From contig WPIO01000005.1 in the NCBI GenBank assembly GCA_009760855.2, positions 800,501 through 864,500 on the forward strand: a DNA stretch of 64,000 nt. The letters run 5' to 3'. Position numbers and translations under genes: made by a program. The notes under the pieces are model-generated. The model was not told the DNA's origin. It ran no database searches and saw only the letters and a program-made list of their open reading frames with translations. The stretch comes from Cristatella mucedo (Eukaryota; Bryozoa; Phylactolaemata; Cristatellidae). Shown one piece after another: positions 21,906 to 33,573 of this stretch. Position 1 is the stretch's first letter. Each line of letters opens with the position of its first letter.

Positions 21906-24190
21906 TCACGGCATCCCTTAAGACTGTGCTAACTGCATTACGTACCTTTTTTTGTCGCCTGAAGTGATGGCCGGCAGTTCCGCACTTTCCTGCTTTCGCC
22001 TGGACCAGCTGAGCTAAGGTTCTGGAAAGCTGAGAGGTGTGCGTGATCGGCCGGAAGGTGTGCTGCGTCTGCCTTTGTTATGCATGGACATGCAAAAATA
22101 GAATCTACCCGCGATTCCTGAATTATATTATATTATGCTACCCTGAATAGGTGCATAAAATATATTTCATATAGTTGTAAAGGTGGTCAGCATTTCTTTA
22201 CGTTACTCTCACAAATCTCAATGCTGACTCACTACCAGCACTGACTAATAAATTTCATACAGTTTGATTTATGATAATTCTATAAGAAAATTATTAAATG
22301 TAGTTTTGCACAAGAATTATTATAGATCCCATTCAGGTTTTTATTCATTTAATATGAACTCTAAGCTTGGCAGTCCGTGTGGCGGGCTCATTGGCTAGGT
22401 CAGTGGGTGCTCAGGATAGCCTTCAAAAGAAAAGGTTTCCGTGGTTTTTCACGGCTGCGGGCTAATTTCTATGCTAAATCTCTGATTTGTCCTGCCATTA
22501 TGGACTGGTGAAGGTTTTCAGCAATGAATTTGTAACAAAAAGGAGCAAAGTGAGCAGAACATAAGCAGAACATAAGCAGAACATAACCTATCGCAGACAA
22601 CAAAGAGAAAAGCAAACCACGACGGAAGCCACTGAGTGACACACTGCCGGAACTCAACGGAAACCTCGCAGAAAGCAAACTCTACAACAGGAAGAGACTG
22701 AAGAAGAAGCCCATGAGAATCATTCTGACAAAGCTCAGTGAACGCCTCAGTTATGAAAAGGTCAAAAGCAGAAAAAGACAGAAGGTAAGTTACGAGCACT
22801 TTACGACGCAGGTCACGTGATATGGAGACCTTTGCCCGACGGTAGGCCGGGCTCACCTGATGGTCTGGGCATACCAATAGGTCAGCGGAAACTGCGGACC
22901 GCATTGCAATGGAAAGCTAAAAATTCCCGCAAATTCACTAGCTATAAGCTAGTTAGAAAATAACAGTTACTTCCTAGAGGTCAAAATTGAGTTGCATAGT
23001 TTGCTATGCGTTGATAGCATACAGTCGTGAGAGAATGTTCGATTGATTTTGCCATCAATTGATTGGCAGTAATTGGCCATTTTCAAGAGCCACGAATGAA
23101 AATTAATCAATAGTGTACGAAATTTAGCATGTAAGGGGTCAGTTAGTTATCGATAAGAAATTTCCGAAAAAATAAGAAAAGTCAACCAATATGATCAAGT
23201 AACGATTCCTGTAACACCGAATCGAAATGAGATCAGACAAATCTTATGAAAAGATGATTCGGTGCGGGAGAGAGTGATAAATTACAGCCATTTATGGGAA
23301 CTTTCTATTTTTAGACTCGAAACAAAATATTCTAAAGACTGCTTCGAGAGAATTCCAAACGGTTTGAAATTTAGGGAGGAATGAGCAACAATGGCTAATC
23401 CTCTACCAGTTTAGACTGATCTCGAGGCGCGAAAGAAAACAAACCTGCCGGCGTGACGTCGCTTAGGGTTAGACAGTTTGTCAATTTCAGGATGGTCTCG
23501 GTCAAAGCAAACAGGTCACGATTGACATCAAAAATCAAATCACGCGTTGACACGGGTGATTAGTGCGCATTGGGCGCGAATTCCGTCGGCGCAGTTCAAG
23601 ATTGGCAGCAAGCTAGCTGGTCAGGTAGCCAATGAAGCGTAGCTACGGTCTCTAAAACTGAGGCGCCGGTCTCGTTTCGATCGGCGTCTAAAAGTGGTTT
23701 TTCTGGTGGCATTCATTCAGTACGAATGCTTAGGCTTTCTAAAAGTTTCGAATGACTTTATTTCAGAAGGGCTGAAGAGTCCACTGCAGTGGCTCACTTT
23801 CTGGCGAGCTGGCGTTACAAACGCAGCGTAGCTGCTTCTGCTTTGAGCCGGAACTAGGCTACGATCGCAGCGCTCGTAACGACACCACTCCAAGCCGACG
23901 GGCGACAAACGCCTGGAAGCTCGGAGCATGGGAATAATGGCTGGCGACTTACAGGTGCAGCTACGTGAGTGCTCGCAGGCCGGCCGTAGTGGCCCGTATT
24001 GGCAACAGTGAAGAGGGGCCCCCTACCTTAAGATACTACGTCATACTTATTCATGACGTAGATAAGTCTATTCAACACTGGCGTCCAGTATCGACAACTC
24101 GTCTATGCACCCAGAGTAGCACCGGAATGCCGACCGCCACAAAGCCTCGGGCCAATCTTCCAACTGGTTCAACGTCTGGAGCTCACCCCT
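21906..24190. other. no gene recognised
   Basis: Apart from the short tandem repeat at 22553-22586 I see no repeat, RNA gene or exon that I can support. Confidence 0.3.
22553..22586. repeat. 11-bp tandem repeat
   Basis: AGCAGAACATA is repeated three times in a row. Confidence 0.9.
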
Positions 24191-24191
24191 G

Positions 24192-24275
24192 TCTGGCTCG
24201 AAGCCTGGGGCAAAGGTCGTGTCTGGCTCGAAGCCTGGAGCAAAGATCGTGCTGGCTCGAAGTCTGGAGCACAAC
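24192..24275. repeat. 30-bp tandem repeat, nearly three units
   Basis: Each unit starts TCTGGCTCGAAGCCTGG and ends with GTCGTG or ATCGTG. The third unit is shortened and altered. Reading frames through it give ARSLGQRSCL-like repeats but no known protein. Confidence 0.9.
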
Positions 24276-24544
24276 TGACTACCTCTACATGACTACGGCT
24301 TAGGTGCCACCTAGCCAATGGTTATGATATTACCAGGAGCGAGCCATTATAACTACGAATTATATTCAGCTTTCTTAAAATGGCTAGTCTAGCATGCCAC
24401 CGTTAAAATGCTGTCAGCTTTCAGAAATGGCTTCCATTTCTTGTCGAAAAAGCTAAATGACTTTTTTCGGAACGACTAACGAGGCCAGCCTGACGGCGGT
24501 GCACCACACAAACGCCGGTCGCTGTACAAAGTTAGAATCTATGC

Positions 24545-24690
24545 GACTCGGCAGACTTATTTATTTAAATAGCGACAGGAGAGCCTAAGCGGCCAGCAGA
24601 CTGCATGCAGTGATAAAAAAGAATCCCTGGCGTCCGAGGTCGCGAACCCAAGATCCAAAACGAGCGAGTGCCTCACTCCTTGGCAAGTGA
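24545..24690 (-). mobile_element. tRNA-derived SINE, family 2 (decayed)
   Basis: TAAATAGCGACAGGAGAGCC (tail) and CGAGGTCGCGAACCC (B-box side) align with the copy at 28450-28615. Confidence 0.55.
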
Positions 24691-26355
24691 AGTTTCATTA
24701 TTTGTCGCGATCCCAGTGGGCCGCCCGGCTTAAAAGAACGTCGCTAAGGCAGTGCACGCGGCACTCCATCAGAGCTCTAGTCACAATCAGTCTCTGAGGG
24801 GGCGGGACGCGGGTCAAAGACGTTGAGGACTCTCTGATTAGGAAATTGCAAGAAAATGAACTTTTGAGGTAGGCTCTGCTATGCTAAGCATCGATGACCT
24901 GCGTGCACTAACCATAAAAGTCGTCAACGGATGCTAACCTTCAACCCTGCCGTCCCTAGTAGCTGAGAAAGCAGAGAGGCTACTGAGCCTGTATTCCCGC
25001 CCCCTCGAAAATCTAGCAGCCTCTCCCGAGCGGTCTCAATTATCCCAGGTAGTGTTCTATCGGGCTTGAGTGATCATACTAGTCCATGGCAAGTTTACTC
25101 CTAGCCGTGCTGGAAGCGACCCTCGACTTTTTTAGCGTGCTCGCTTTGGCGGCGTTTCTCCATTGGTGCCAGCACTTTTAATATGAGGATACGGCGAAGA
25201 CAGCTAGAATGGTGAACCCACTGTGCTCGCTCGTATTCAGTGCTGGATTCCAAAGGGGCCGTCAAATTTTCCAAGGAAAATCGTATTTTACAAGTTTCTA
25301 AGGTGATTATTTGTGGAAATATTTAAAGAAGACTCCCTGGGAATGTCCAAAGGGAGTACAAATGTCTTTTTGGCATGTATAAAGAGGCGGAGACTTGGTG
25401 TGCGACAGCCGCCAAACCCTAGCTTCCCGTCAGCCCCGAGCTTCCCTGCAATGCTTGAGGGCTACGCTGACAGCTAAAATAAACAGCTAAATAAATAAGA
25501 AGAGTAAAGGTACAGATTCGTTTAAAGTGACTCGCGAACGTTTCCGAGCAAAATTTGAAGGACAGTCTTTGACCTTGTGCAGCGCCCCTCAAAGGTCGAG
25601 ATTTAGCACCGGAATTAAAATCCCGGCGACGCCCTCAACGTCAAGTCCGTGAATGACGGGCCAGTGGCCTCAGCCCGAAACGATCGAGCGAGCGGCGCAC
25701 AGGGCCGCCTTTCGCTGTTCCCATTTCACCGTTCCCCTGCTTTTTCGGTAGCCGCAGACGAGCTACCAGCGTGCTCTCGAACGACCCGGATGCGGTGCGG
25801 CTACAGAAAGAGGACGGTCCACGCTGCGACAGGGTCTGAAAAAGGTCAGAGCCACTCGGCACGCCTTCGAGCTTTGTCGGCTTTTCGGCCTTTGGACGGG
25901 GGGGGGGGGCGCATGAAGCAGCACCCTCCTCTTCCTCATGCCATATGCTCTCTGCCTGCACGTGCCTGCCAGAGAGCTGATCTTTTAAGCACAGCTCTAC
26001 ATGCGGCCATATTAACTCGATGTACGAGTAGTAACCTTCATGAGTGACCTGAAGAGCGTTTCACTGAGAAATCTTACGCTGCAGCGCCCTCTGCATTTCG
26101 CGAAAGCAGTGCACAACACTTATGAGCCGACTTAGCTTTACTGGTAGCCTGCCGCATCGCGAGACCGTGTCTTGGAATGCAGCGTGCACCGATCAATCGA
26201 TCGGGGAAGGTGTTGAAAAAATTGGCCACTTTGCTGGCTTGATTTTTTCATGAGTGAATCTATTGAGTGCTTGCAGATAAGCAGTTTTTACACGTAACAT
26301 ATGGAACCACTCGGTTTGGCCCATAGGATTGGCCTGTTTGCCTTTAATGACTGAG
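24691..26355. other. no gene recognised
   Basis: Includes a run of about eleven G at 25899 and GC-rich open frames around 25640-26040 on both strands that lack motifs. No exon is supported. Confidence 0.3.
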
Positions 26356-26359
26356 GTCA

Positions 26360-26470
26360 GGGGAATGCTTTTAATGACCGAGGTCATAGGCTCAAGCGCT
26401 GCGGCATATATGAAGCCCGTGAATAGAGATTACGTTCTCTTACGAAGCTATACAAATGAATTATATTATG
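26360..26470 (+). mobile_element. degenerate tRNA-derived SINE, family 1
   Basis: GACCGAGGTCATAGGCTCAA, CCGTGAATAGAGATTACG and CTATACAAATGAATTATATT align with the family head, hairpin and tail. Confidence 0.55.
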
Positions 26471-26630
26471 TATGCATCATATTATGAATTACATTAGAAA
26501 TTATTTAGCCATAACTGTCTAATAAGCTTAGCCTTAGAAGTGGTTATCATCTTAATCGTTTAATTTATGTTTAGTGTCTAGAGGTCACTATACTAATAGC
26601 AATAATAGCAATAATGTATTTACATAGTGT

Positions 26631-26910
26631 TGTATAACAGTGGCTCTGGGGGCGGCAGCTCTTGTGGGAGTCTCACGTAGACACAGCGGGCTAACGTGAG
26701 CAGGTAAACGAGACTCTCCTTTATTACTCTCAACGCGTACATATTTGAGAGCTCAATCAATCGCAGGAGAGGACACGAAATATAGCATGCATTCTTGGCC
26801 TGACGCTTTGCTGCATCAGGGGCCTAGCTATTAGTCACAAGTGAGGCATGTACATTAGTGTAAGAGCTCTTCGCTAATTACAACACCAGAAGCCGCAGGC
26901 TCACACAACA
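26631..26910 (-). mobile_element. solo LTR inserted in the LINE tail
   Basis: A 280-bp unit, TGTATAACAG to CACACAACA, is flanked on both sides by ATAGTGT (26624-26630 and 26911-26917). Removing it rejoins the LINE tail exactly (TACATAGTGTCCTCGGAG, as in other copies). On the minus strand it starts TGTTGTG, contains AGTAATAAAGG as a polyadenylation signal and ends TTATACA. No internal region is present, so it is a solo LTR. Confidence 0.85.
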
Positions 26911-28449
26911 ATAGTGTCCTCGGAGAACTTAATCTCTTTATGGGTACTTGATATATATAGGAATCCTAACCGTCCGGTTAGTAGTAACATGCACGGTATT
27001 AACATGCATAAGATGGTTAGTGGTAACATGCAAAGTATTAGCTCGAAGAGAGAGGCACACAAAGGATATCGCAAAAGGACCCAGTAAATTCTATGATAAC
27101 ACGGTGCGTCTTTAGTTTCTTTGTAAATGTTGTCAAGCCTCGGGATGTCGTATCGTCAGCCGGGATTAAGTGACAGGCTTTAGGAGAGCACCAACTAAAG
27201 GTGCAGCCTTCAAATGATTTAAGCCTATTTGGAGGTATGGCTGAATGATTGGATTCAAAAGAGCGGGCGGTACGATGCCTGGCCTGGTTGGGAAGTTGCT
27301 TGCATGATAAGGCTAGAGTAAGAGAATAAAGAGATCTTAAGTGAGTGATTAAAAATGTAAGTCAATATGCTGCTTGATTGGGAGCCAGTGCAGGTCAGTA
27401 AGAAGTCATTTGACGTGGCAACTGCCACGATCGCTTCAGACAAACCAAGCTGCCGAGTCTGGCACCAACTGTAAGCGCTCGATTACATGGACTGGTAGAG
27501 CTGCAAGCACTGACTTACAAGTCGAGAAGGGAAGTCACAAGTGCTGAAGCAACTTGCATCTGGTATTTGTTTCTATGCATGTCGATTTTTTTAAATGTTA
27601 CGTAACTGAAAGTAATCATACTAGAATGTGAAGTTCATACGATCTACTAATGAAAGATTTATTTGAATAGAACACCTAGATTTTGTGCCGATTCTACAGG
27701 AGATATGCTGGCAGAGCCAATTTTGAGCGCTAAGCTTTCCAGTTTCCACGTCGTAACAAATTTGCCGAAACTAGTGTGTTGGATTTTTAATCGTTCAAAT
27801 TGAGAAGGTTTGCTGCCATCCAAATGAGGATGGCAGCAATAGATGCAGCAACTTAGTTAGGAAAGTTTGAAGCTCTGGAGGGCTGGGAGAGATAAAAGCG
27901 TAAGCACTACTGTCGGTCATCGGTGTAGACTTTAAAGCCTGCATTTTGCTTAGTGATTACTTACATCGGCTAGAGTGAGAATAAAAATTGTAAAAGAAGC
28001 AGGCCATTCATATTGCCCTAAGGAGGTACCCGTATGTATTTTAGTGATTTCTAGCGTGACCTTTGTCCATGTACATCAATATTCTTGAGTCTCTCACTGA
28101 GATAGGAACTAAGTCGTTGCTGCAAAATTCTAGTTAGCTCGGGTTGGATGAGAAACACTCGAGAAGGACTTGGTGAACTGCAGTATTAAACCCAGCCGAA
28201 CGATAAATCAAAACAAGCAGAGACTTACTCAAGCTGCATTGCTGCGAAGGTCGTTCGCTATACTCCCAAAGCAGTGCTACTTCTGTGGAGTGATTACCTC
28301 TAAATAAAACTTGACTGAAACTTGTTTGTTAGGTTTGAAGTTTTATTTTAAGAGCTCCGTTAGTCCGCCGCAACTCATTCCAGTGTCTTTTATAAGTACG
28401 GCAGTTGGGAGACTGGCGGAAGTTGCCTAAACTTTAAATGAATAAATCA

Positions 28450-28615
28450 TAGCTGATTAAACAGCCTCTTTTTGTATAGCGACAGAAGAGCCTTTATGGC
28501 TATCACCACAGCTTGCATTGGCGATAAAGAATCGCCCACTGCAGGAATCGAACTCATGACCTCGGGACCGAGGTCGTGTAAGCTTTTTTGGTCTACTGCT
28601 GCTCTCTTAGATATC
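28450..28615 (-). mobile_element. tRNA-derived SINE, family 2
   Basis: Minus strand: head with ACGACCTCGGTCCCGAGGTC and a B-box-like GTTCGATTCC, then GCGATTCTTTATCGCC, then the AGGCTCTTCTGTCGCTATAC tail. It interrupts the LINE between parts that are contiguous in the copy at 60700-61000. Confidence 0.75.
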
Positions 28616-29300
28616 GGCCTAAATACAGCATTTTTGAAAATAGCAAGGACGAGAACTGAGGCTAGCAACACATTTATAGTGCTTGTTATGCACAACAGCA
28701 GAAGATCTGTGCATTGCAGAAGTAGGACAGTGGGAATAGGCTCTAGAGGGCTAGCAGTCTTCTTTGACGAGAGATAAATTTCAGAAGAGGTTACTCCTTG
28801 TAGGCCTGAATGCAGACATTCAGGTGCTGCAAGAATTTGATGGAGAGGAGCCCTGTGGGGGATATTAAAGAGGGAAATGGTTCAAATTGAGGTGCTGTTA
28901 CCTTAGGGATGAACTCTCTGATCTTTCCAGTCTTGCTGACAGAAAAGCTACAGAAATGATATGCTATATATCCACCAGGAAGATCAGGTAAATTTGACAT
29001 GGTTTTTATTGATGCTAAACTTGGCTTTTGCTTGCTAGATTGGTATAATGTACCATTGTCCTTGTATGCTTTCTTAAGCTTGTGCTTGATAGACGTAGCT
29101 AGTTTAGTGTCTGAGATGAACCGTAAGCTACCTGGCTGATGGCCCTGTGTGCGCTTAGTCAGATTGGAAAAATCTTCAATAGCATCGGCTAATGTCATGT
29201 TGTCACATTCTGCCAGTGAGGACTGATAGGAAGGGGAATTGAGCAGCAGGAAGTGAGAAAATATTTTCGTACGAACAGAATTGACGTCAGATTTATTAAG

Positions 29301-32202
29301 GTTTCGCTAGTCATCGTCTCTTAAGTGTTGGATTTTCGAGAGCTCTGTCGTGAATCGTATGACTTGAATATGTGTTGGTTTTTCTGTTTACCGTAACTTC
29401 TGATAACAGCAGAAATCATATCAAACAGGCTGTAGCTCAACAACTTCTGTCACACAAATTTATTGTACGACTGACACTTTATTGATTTTATTATCGTTAT
29501 TCTCACTACACACAAGGTTACTTAGTGCTTCCAGCAGCATTAATTGAAAGAATAAAGGATAGGTCTACGCAGTTTAAAAATAGAGCTCTGAGAAAAGCGA
29601 TTGCTTATGTGCTGCCGACGCGGTACAGAAGACGATAGGAAAGTGATCAGGTGGAATTCTGCCAGAAGGAAACTAAACTGTTTAATCTCCCTGAACAATG
29701 AAGTGCTCACTCTAGTATGCTCTGTCATACCTACATTTAGCTAACATTCTGTGTCACGCGAGAGGCACCTCCAAGATTGGCCCGGTATGCAAAGGTCTCG
29801 AAATGAACAGAAATGAGACAAAAGCCTATTTAATTCGCAGCGCCATTCACAGGCATGCATCTTTCTAAAATATAGTTTAGTTTTCACGTAGTTGAGTCCT
29901 GCGTAAAGCGTTGAAAGTTGTCGCAGCCGCACAAACTGCAAGCCTCGGTTTGCTTGAAGAAACTCCAGCTGACTTCGATTGGACGAATGAAAGGGCTTGC
30001 ACTTGAATTCAAACGAAAGCAATATGGCCAAATTGTACGCACGCACTGCCAAGTCTGTGCGCCTGCTCTCAGCTATATTTCCACATCAGCTCATATCGCG
30101 CTCAATAATATAACATAATATAATTTAAATATAGGGTAAACAGTTTCAGTCTAGAAAAGTAGCTGTAATCGGGATGTCCTCAATCAACTTCGCTTTTGTT
30201 CTTCTTTGATGACTCCGTCGTTGCACTGCCTAAGCTTGGCCCGTCATTGCACGGATACCTTGAAACTGACGTACGCAGGACAATGACCTCACTGTAACGT
30301 CTTTAACGAAGAGCGCTGTTCTCATGCATGTCATCTTCATGAATTGGAGGATGTCTCCTCGAAATATAGGCTCGTGGCCAACGGGGTCCAAAAGAAGTCC
30401 CTTCTCGTCTTGAAGGCGTAGACACCACTGCAAAAAAACGGTAGTGGCCAACATGATACGCGCCTCTTAGATCCGTATCGCTGGGATTCAATGAGACATC
30501 TGCACGGAAAATGAGCTTCTTCTGATGATAATTAAGTAGCTCAGAAATATTCGTTGCACCATCAACGAACCATCACAGTCATGCATAGCTGCAATTGCTT
30601 AGCCTTAAGTTCTAAAAGTCATCTCCGTCGTCACAGCACAAAGTACTAGGGCAGTGTAGCCCGCCGGAGCAGTATGGCAGCAGCAGCCGCCGCCGCCGCT
30701 AGGACTCTCACAGGCGGCCTCGCGCCTACCTCGCTGTGGTTGAATGTCGTTTCCTGACGAACTGGTCGATCTAGATGAAAAGGACGACGGAAACCGCAAC
30801 CGGTAGGTTCTTGGCATCGATAATGCGTTCGTTCTGATGGTTGAAAGAGACTCAGATCTGGCTCGATGAAGTAGCCTGCAGTAGAAATACGAAAGGTCTA
30901 TCGAATTATTTCAGTGCCATGAACAAGTCTTCAACGTGCCATAATCATTTTAACTCGTACGCTGAATTTGCCTGCACGGTTTCCGGGTTGAAAGGAAGGA
31001 AATATTTAGCGTCAAATTCCCAGCCTCGGATTTCTGTGACTGTGCAGACCGCTGCGCTTACAATTTCTTGCTTATTATTTGCATTGAATTCACAAAGACA
31101 AAGCAACATGCTTGGAATGTTCGGTGTTCTCATATTAAGAACTCCCTGCGCCATTCCAGATAGAGCAAGGGATATTGAAATCATTAACGCTTTTAAAAAA
31201 AACCTTCATTATTTGCTCTGTAACAGAATGATGCTATTGTTGCTCGTAGTTTCACAGAACACCACAAAGGTTTCATTAAGCGCGGCTTAGTTGACAACGG
31301 AGTCATAATTAAGTTTGCAGTTCTACAATTAGGTGTTCTTTTTCGATACTATCTCTCTACATAGGTTTTACCTTCTTGCATGCATTCGTCTGTAGTTTGC
31401 GTTAATGCTTGATCACAAGTAAGTCTCTCGCATTGTCGAAGCCTCAGCAGGCTAATACATTAGTCATAAATCGTGCTAGCTTGTATGGGAATCTGGTGCC
31501 GATCATGCAGAGTGATGGGCATGTGATTAAAGCTAGTAAATTTCAGAACCGTATGAACATATTTCTTCTCACCTTGCAAAGTGACTACCTCTCACTCGTG
31601 CCGCCTACTCCTTAGATGAGTACACAGGTGCTCAATTTGGCTTTCATGCTAGTTTCCTGCAGAAAAATGAGATACCCAGTCTTTCCCCGATTATAGAAAT
31701 ACTTAATCTTTTTCGGGACTATTCTTGGAAAAATATTGTTCACCGGCCACCAGTCATAATAATTACGTTAAAATCTGAGTCACCAAATGATGAAAACTAA
31801 TACTCAATGCTAAAGTGCAAATGTGTATAATGAAATATACATTCACTATTTCCATGGGCAATAAGAATAAGTGGCGATAAATTCACTCGGATTGTTTACA
31901 CCCAACTTCTAAAAATGCTATTGTTTCAAAATTTTAAGGCATGGCCTTGTAAGGGCTATTTTTTACGTGCAGTGTTTCTCTTCTATTTAGAGATTCATTT
32001 GCCGTCTTTTTGCAAATGCACTTAAAATAAAAACAAATGTCATATAAAGTCCGTTTGGGCGGGACTTACTTGCGGCAACAAATCCGAGCAATAAGAAACC
32101 AAGATAGCTTCAAATAATATCTTACTGATTCTTCTTTTTAAGGATTTCCTCGGAGGCAAAAACTATCAACTGACACAGCCATTATTAATCCTAGATTATA
32201 AA
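29301..32202. other. no identified gene; candidate minus-strand exons
   Basis: Two minus-strand stretches look exon-like. One at 30429 down to about 30269 follows a strong acceptor (TTTTTTTGCAG) and is open to a possible donor AAG/GTATCC. One near 31150-30950 is open through RTPNIPSMLLCLCEFN. A GC-rich open frame lies at 30605-30817. I recognise no family, and the pieces may be unrelated or spurious. Confidence 0.2.
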
Positions 32203-32208
32203 TTTATT
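32203..32208 (-). terminator. polyadenylation signal of the mucin-like gene
   Basis: AATAAA on the minus strand about 170 bases after the stop codon at 32375-32377. Confidence 0.5.
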
Positions 32209-32374
32209 TTTTCTCTTAATAGAGACTCGTGAGAATGATAAAAATTGGTACAGTAAACAGCATTTGCTAACTAATTACGAGATACCAGAGGGAAACGGGA
32301 TTTTCTCTGGCACCTTCAGTGGTACTAAATACAGTCGGAATTTTTTTGCTCACGGAAGACGCTTTCTCCCATAC

Positions 32375-33573
32375 TCACGCTGTGCCGCTTCTTCTCCGTA
32401 CGACGATGACGATACAGCACGACAATCCGGCAATAGCTGCAATAGCAGCCAGAACTCCGACAGTGATCCAGACGGGTAGCAGGTCTGCCACACTGACTTC
32501 GTCACTTTTCCCTGGCTTCCCGTCGCTTGAGCTCGTTTCTATTGCAGCAGCAGGCTTGCATATCGGGACTCCCAAGATATCAAAGCACTGATTTGTTTGG
32601 CAGGCATTCTGGGTGCGACAGGTGACTGTAAAACAGTAGGATAGGTCATTTGATAAATCACTTTAGAGAAGTCTTCATAATTTTGTGATTATCAAAGTAT
32701 ACATGTGACACAGGCATGTGTTTATTTTATAATAATAATAATACATTCTCAGTGAACCCACTCTCTTTCTACGAGCTTTATATTTCCTGTAAAGGAAGCA
32801 CTATCGAATGGTCAGTGGGAGCATGCTCTATAAACAACAAGACTCACATGGTTAGGGATGACATGCACAGGGTCAGCATGCAAGTATGGTTAGTGGCAGC
32901 ATGAACAGTGTCAGCACGCAAAAGCACATAAAGAACGAATCACAGGGACCCACTAAATGCTGTGATAAATTGGTCAAGTGCACGAACCTCAGATAAAGTT
33001 TCACTTAATGCTTGCTAGCATTCAGTTATTGCGGCGTAGCTCTTTTTATGAGATCTTTGGATTCTAGCTGAAATTGATATACTTTAAAAAAAAATTACAA
33101 AATTTTTAAAGACTGGCTAAGATTAACATGCCTGGGGTAAATTATTAGCCGGCCAAGAATTTTCCGTCTGAGTTTGCTTCGACATACGGCGAACATGGGA
33201 CACGGTGACACGGCGAATTATGCCTCTATTGGACAAGCAATGTCAAGTGGAATAAAGGCAAACATGACGAAAAAGACGAAGAATCATTTGACCGTCGGTC
33301 AACATTCGTGCTTACCTGGAATTTTAGTTAGGTTCGGCCAAGTGTATGTTGGCCACGAAATGTTGAAGACCATTTGGTTCTGAAGCACGCTGGGATGAAC
33401 TGTATTTGCTGTTATAAGAATGCTCCGCTGATGTAGTATCTTCGCTATATCCAAAGGCTGCTCGGCGTTATCACATGAGAGTCTGTAGGTCGCTTCGAGT
33501 ACGGGAGACGAGGCCACTAACGGCGCATTTGTGCTAGGTTTTAGCGCTAGTATCTTTATATCAATCACACCAG
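32375..33573 (-). CDS. juxtamembrane and transmembrane exons of the mucin-like gene
   Basis: Exon 33573-33316 encodes about 86 residues of an unrecognised extracellular segment with N-glycosylation sites NIS and NLT. The last exon 32625-32375 has a short Cys-rich piece (CRTQNACQTNQC), a Ser/Lys linker, one hydrophobic span (VWITVGVLAAIAAIAGL and CCIVIVV), the stop-transfer RRR and a tail of only about five further residues. This gives a type I membrane protein, provided a signal peptide lies upstream. Confidence 0.88.

Larger units (their letters stand above)
26600..29300 (-). mobile_element. long CR1/L2-like LINE copy, interrupted by a solo LTR and a SINE
   Basis: The tail (AATAATAGCAATAATG) is at 26600-26630. 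The 3' UTR with the hairpin remnant follows from 26911, and then the reverse transcriptase C-terminus on the minus strand. Further right the linker between endonuclease and reverse transcriptase is recognisable at 28791-29198 (LADAIEDFSNLTKRTQG, KLKKAYKDNGTLY). It is broken by the solo LTR at 26631-26910 and by a family-2 SINE at 28450-28615. Stops and frameshifts occur throughout. Confidence 0.8.

Noticed and set aside
25641-26047. GC-rich open frames on both strands as a gene
   Set aside because: No family motif, overlapping frames on both strands and a G-run inside; composition alone explains them.
30841-31290. 149-residue plus-strand open frame
   Set aside because: AT-rich, no motif, no ribosome or splice context; overlaps a more coding-like minus-strand stretch.
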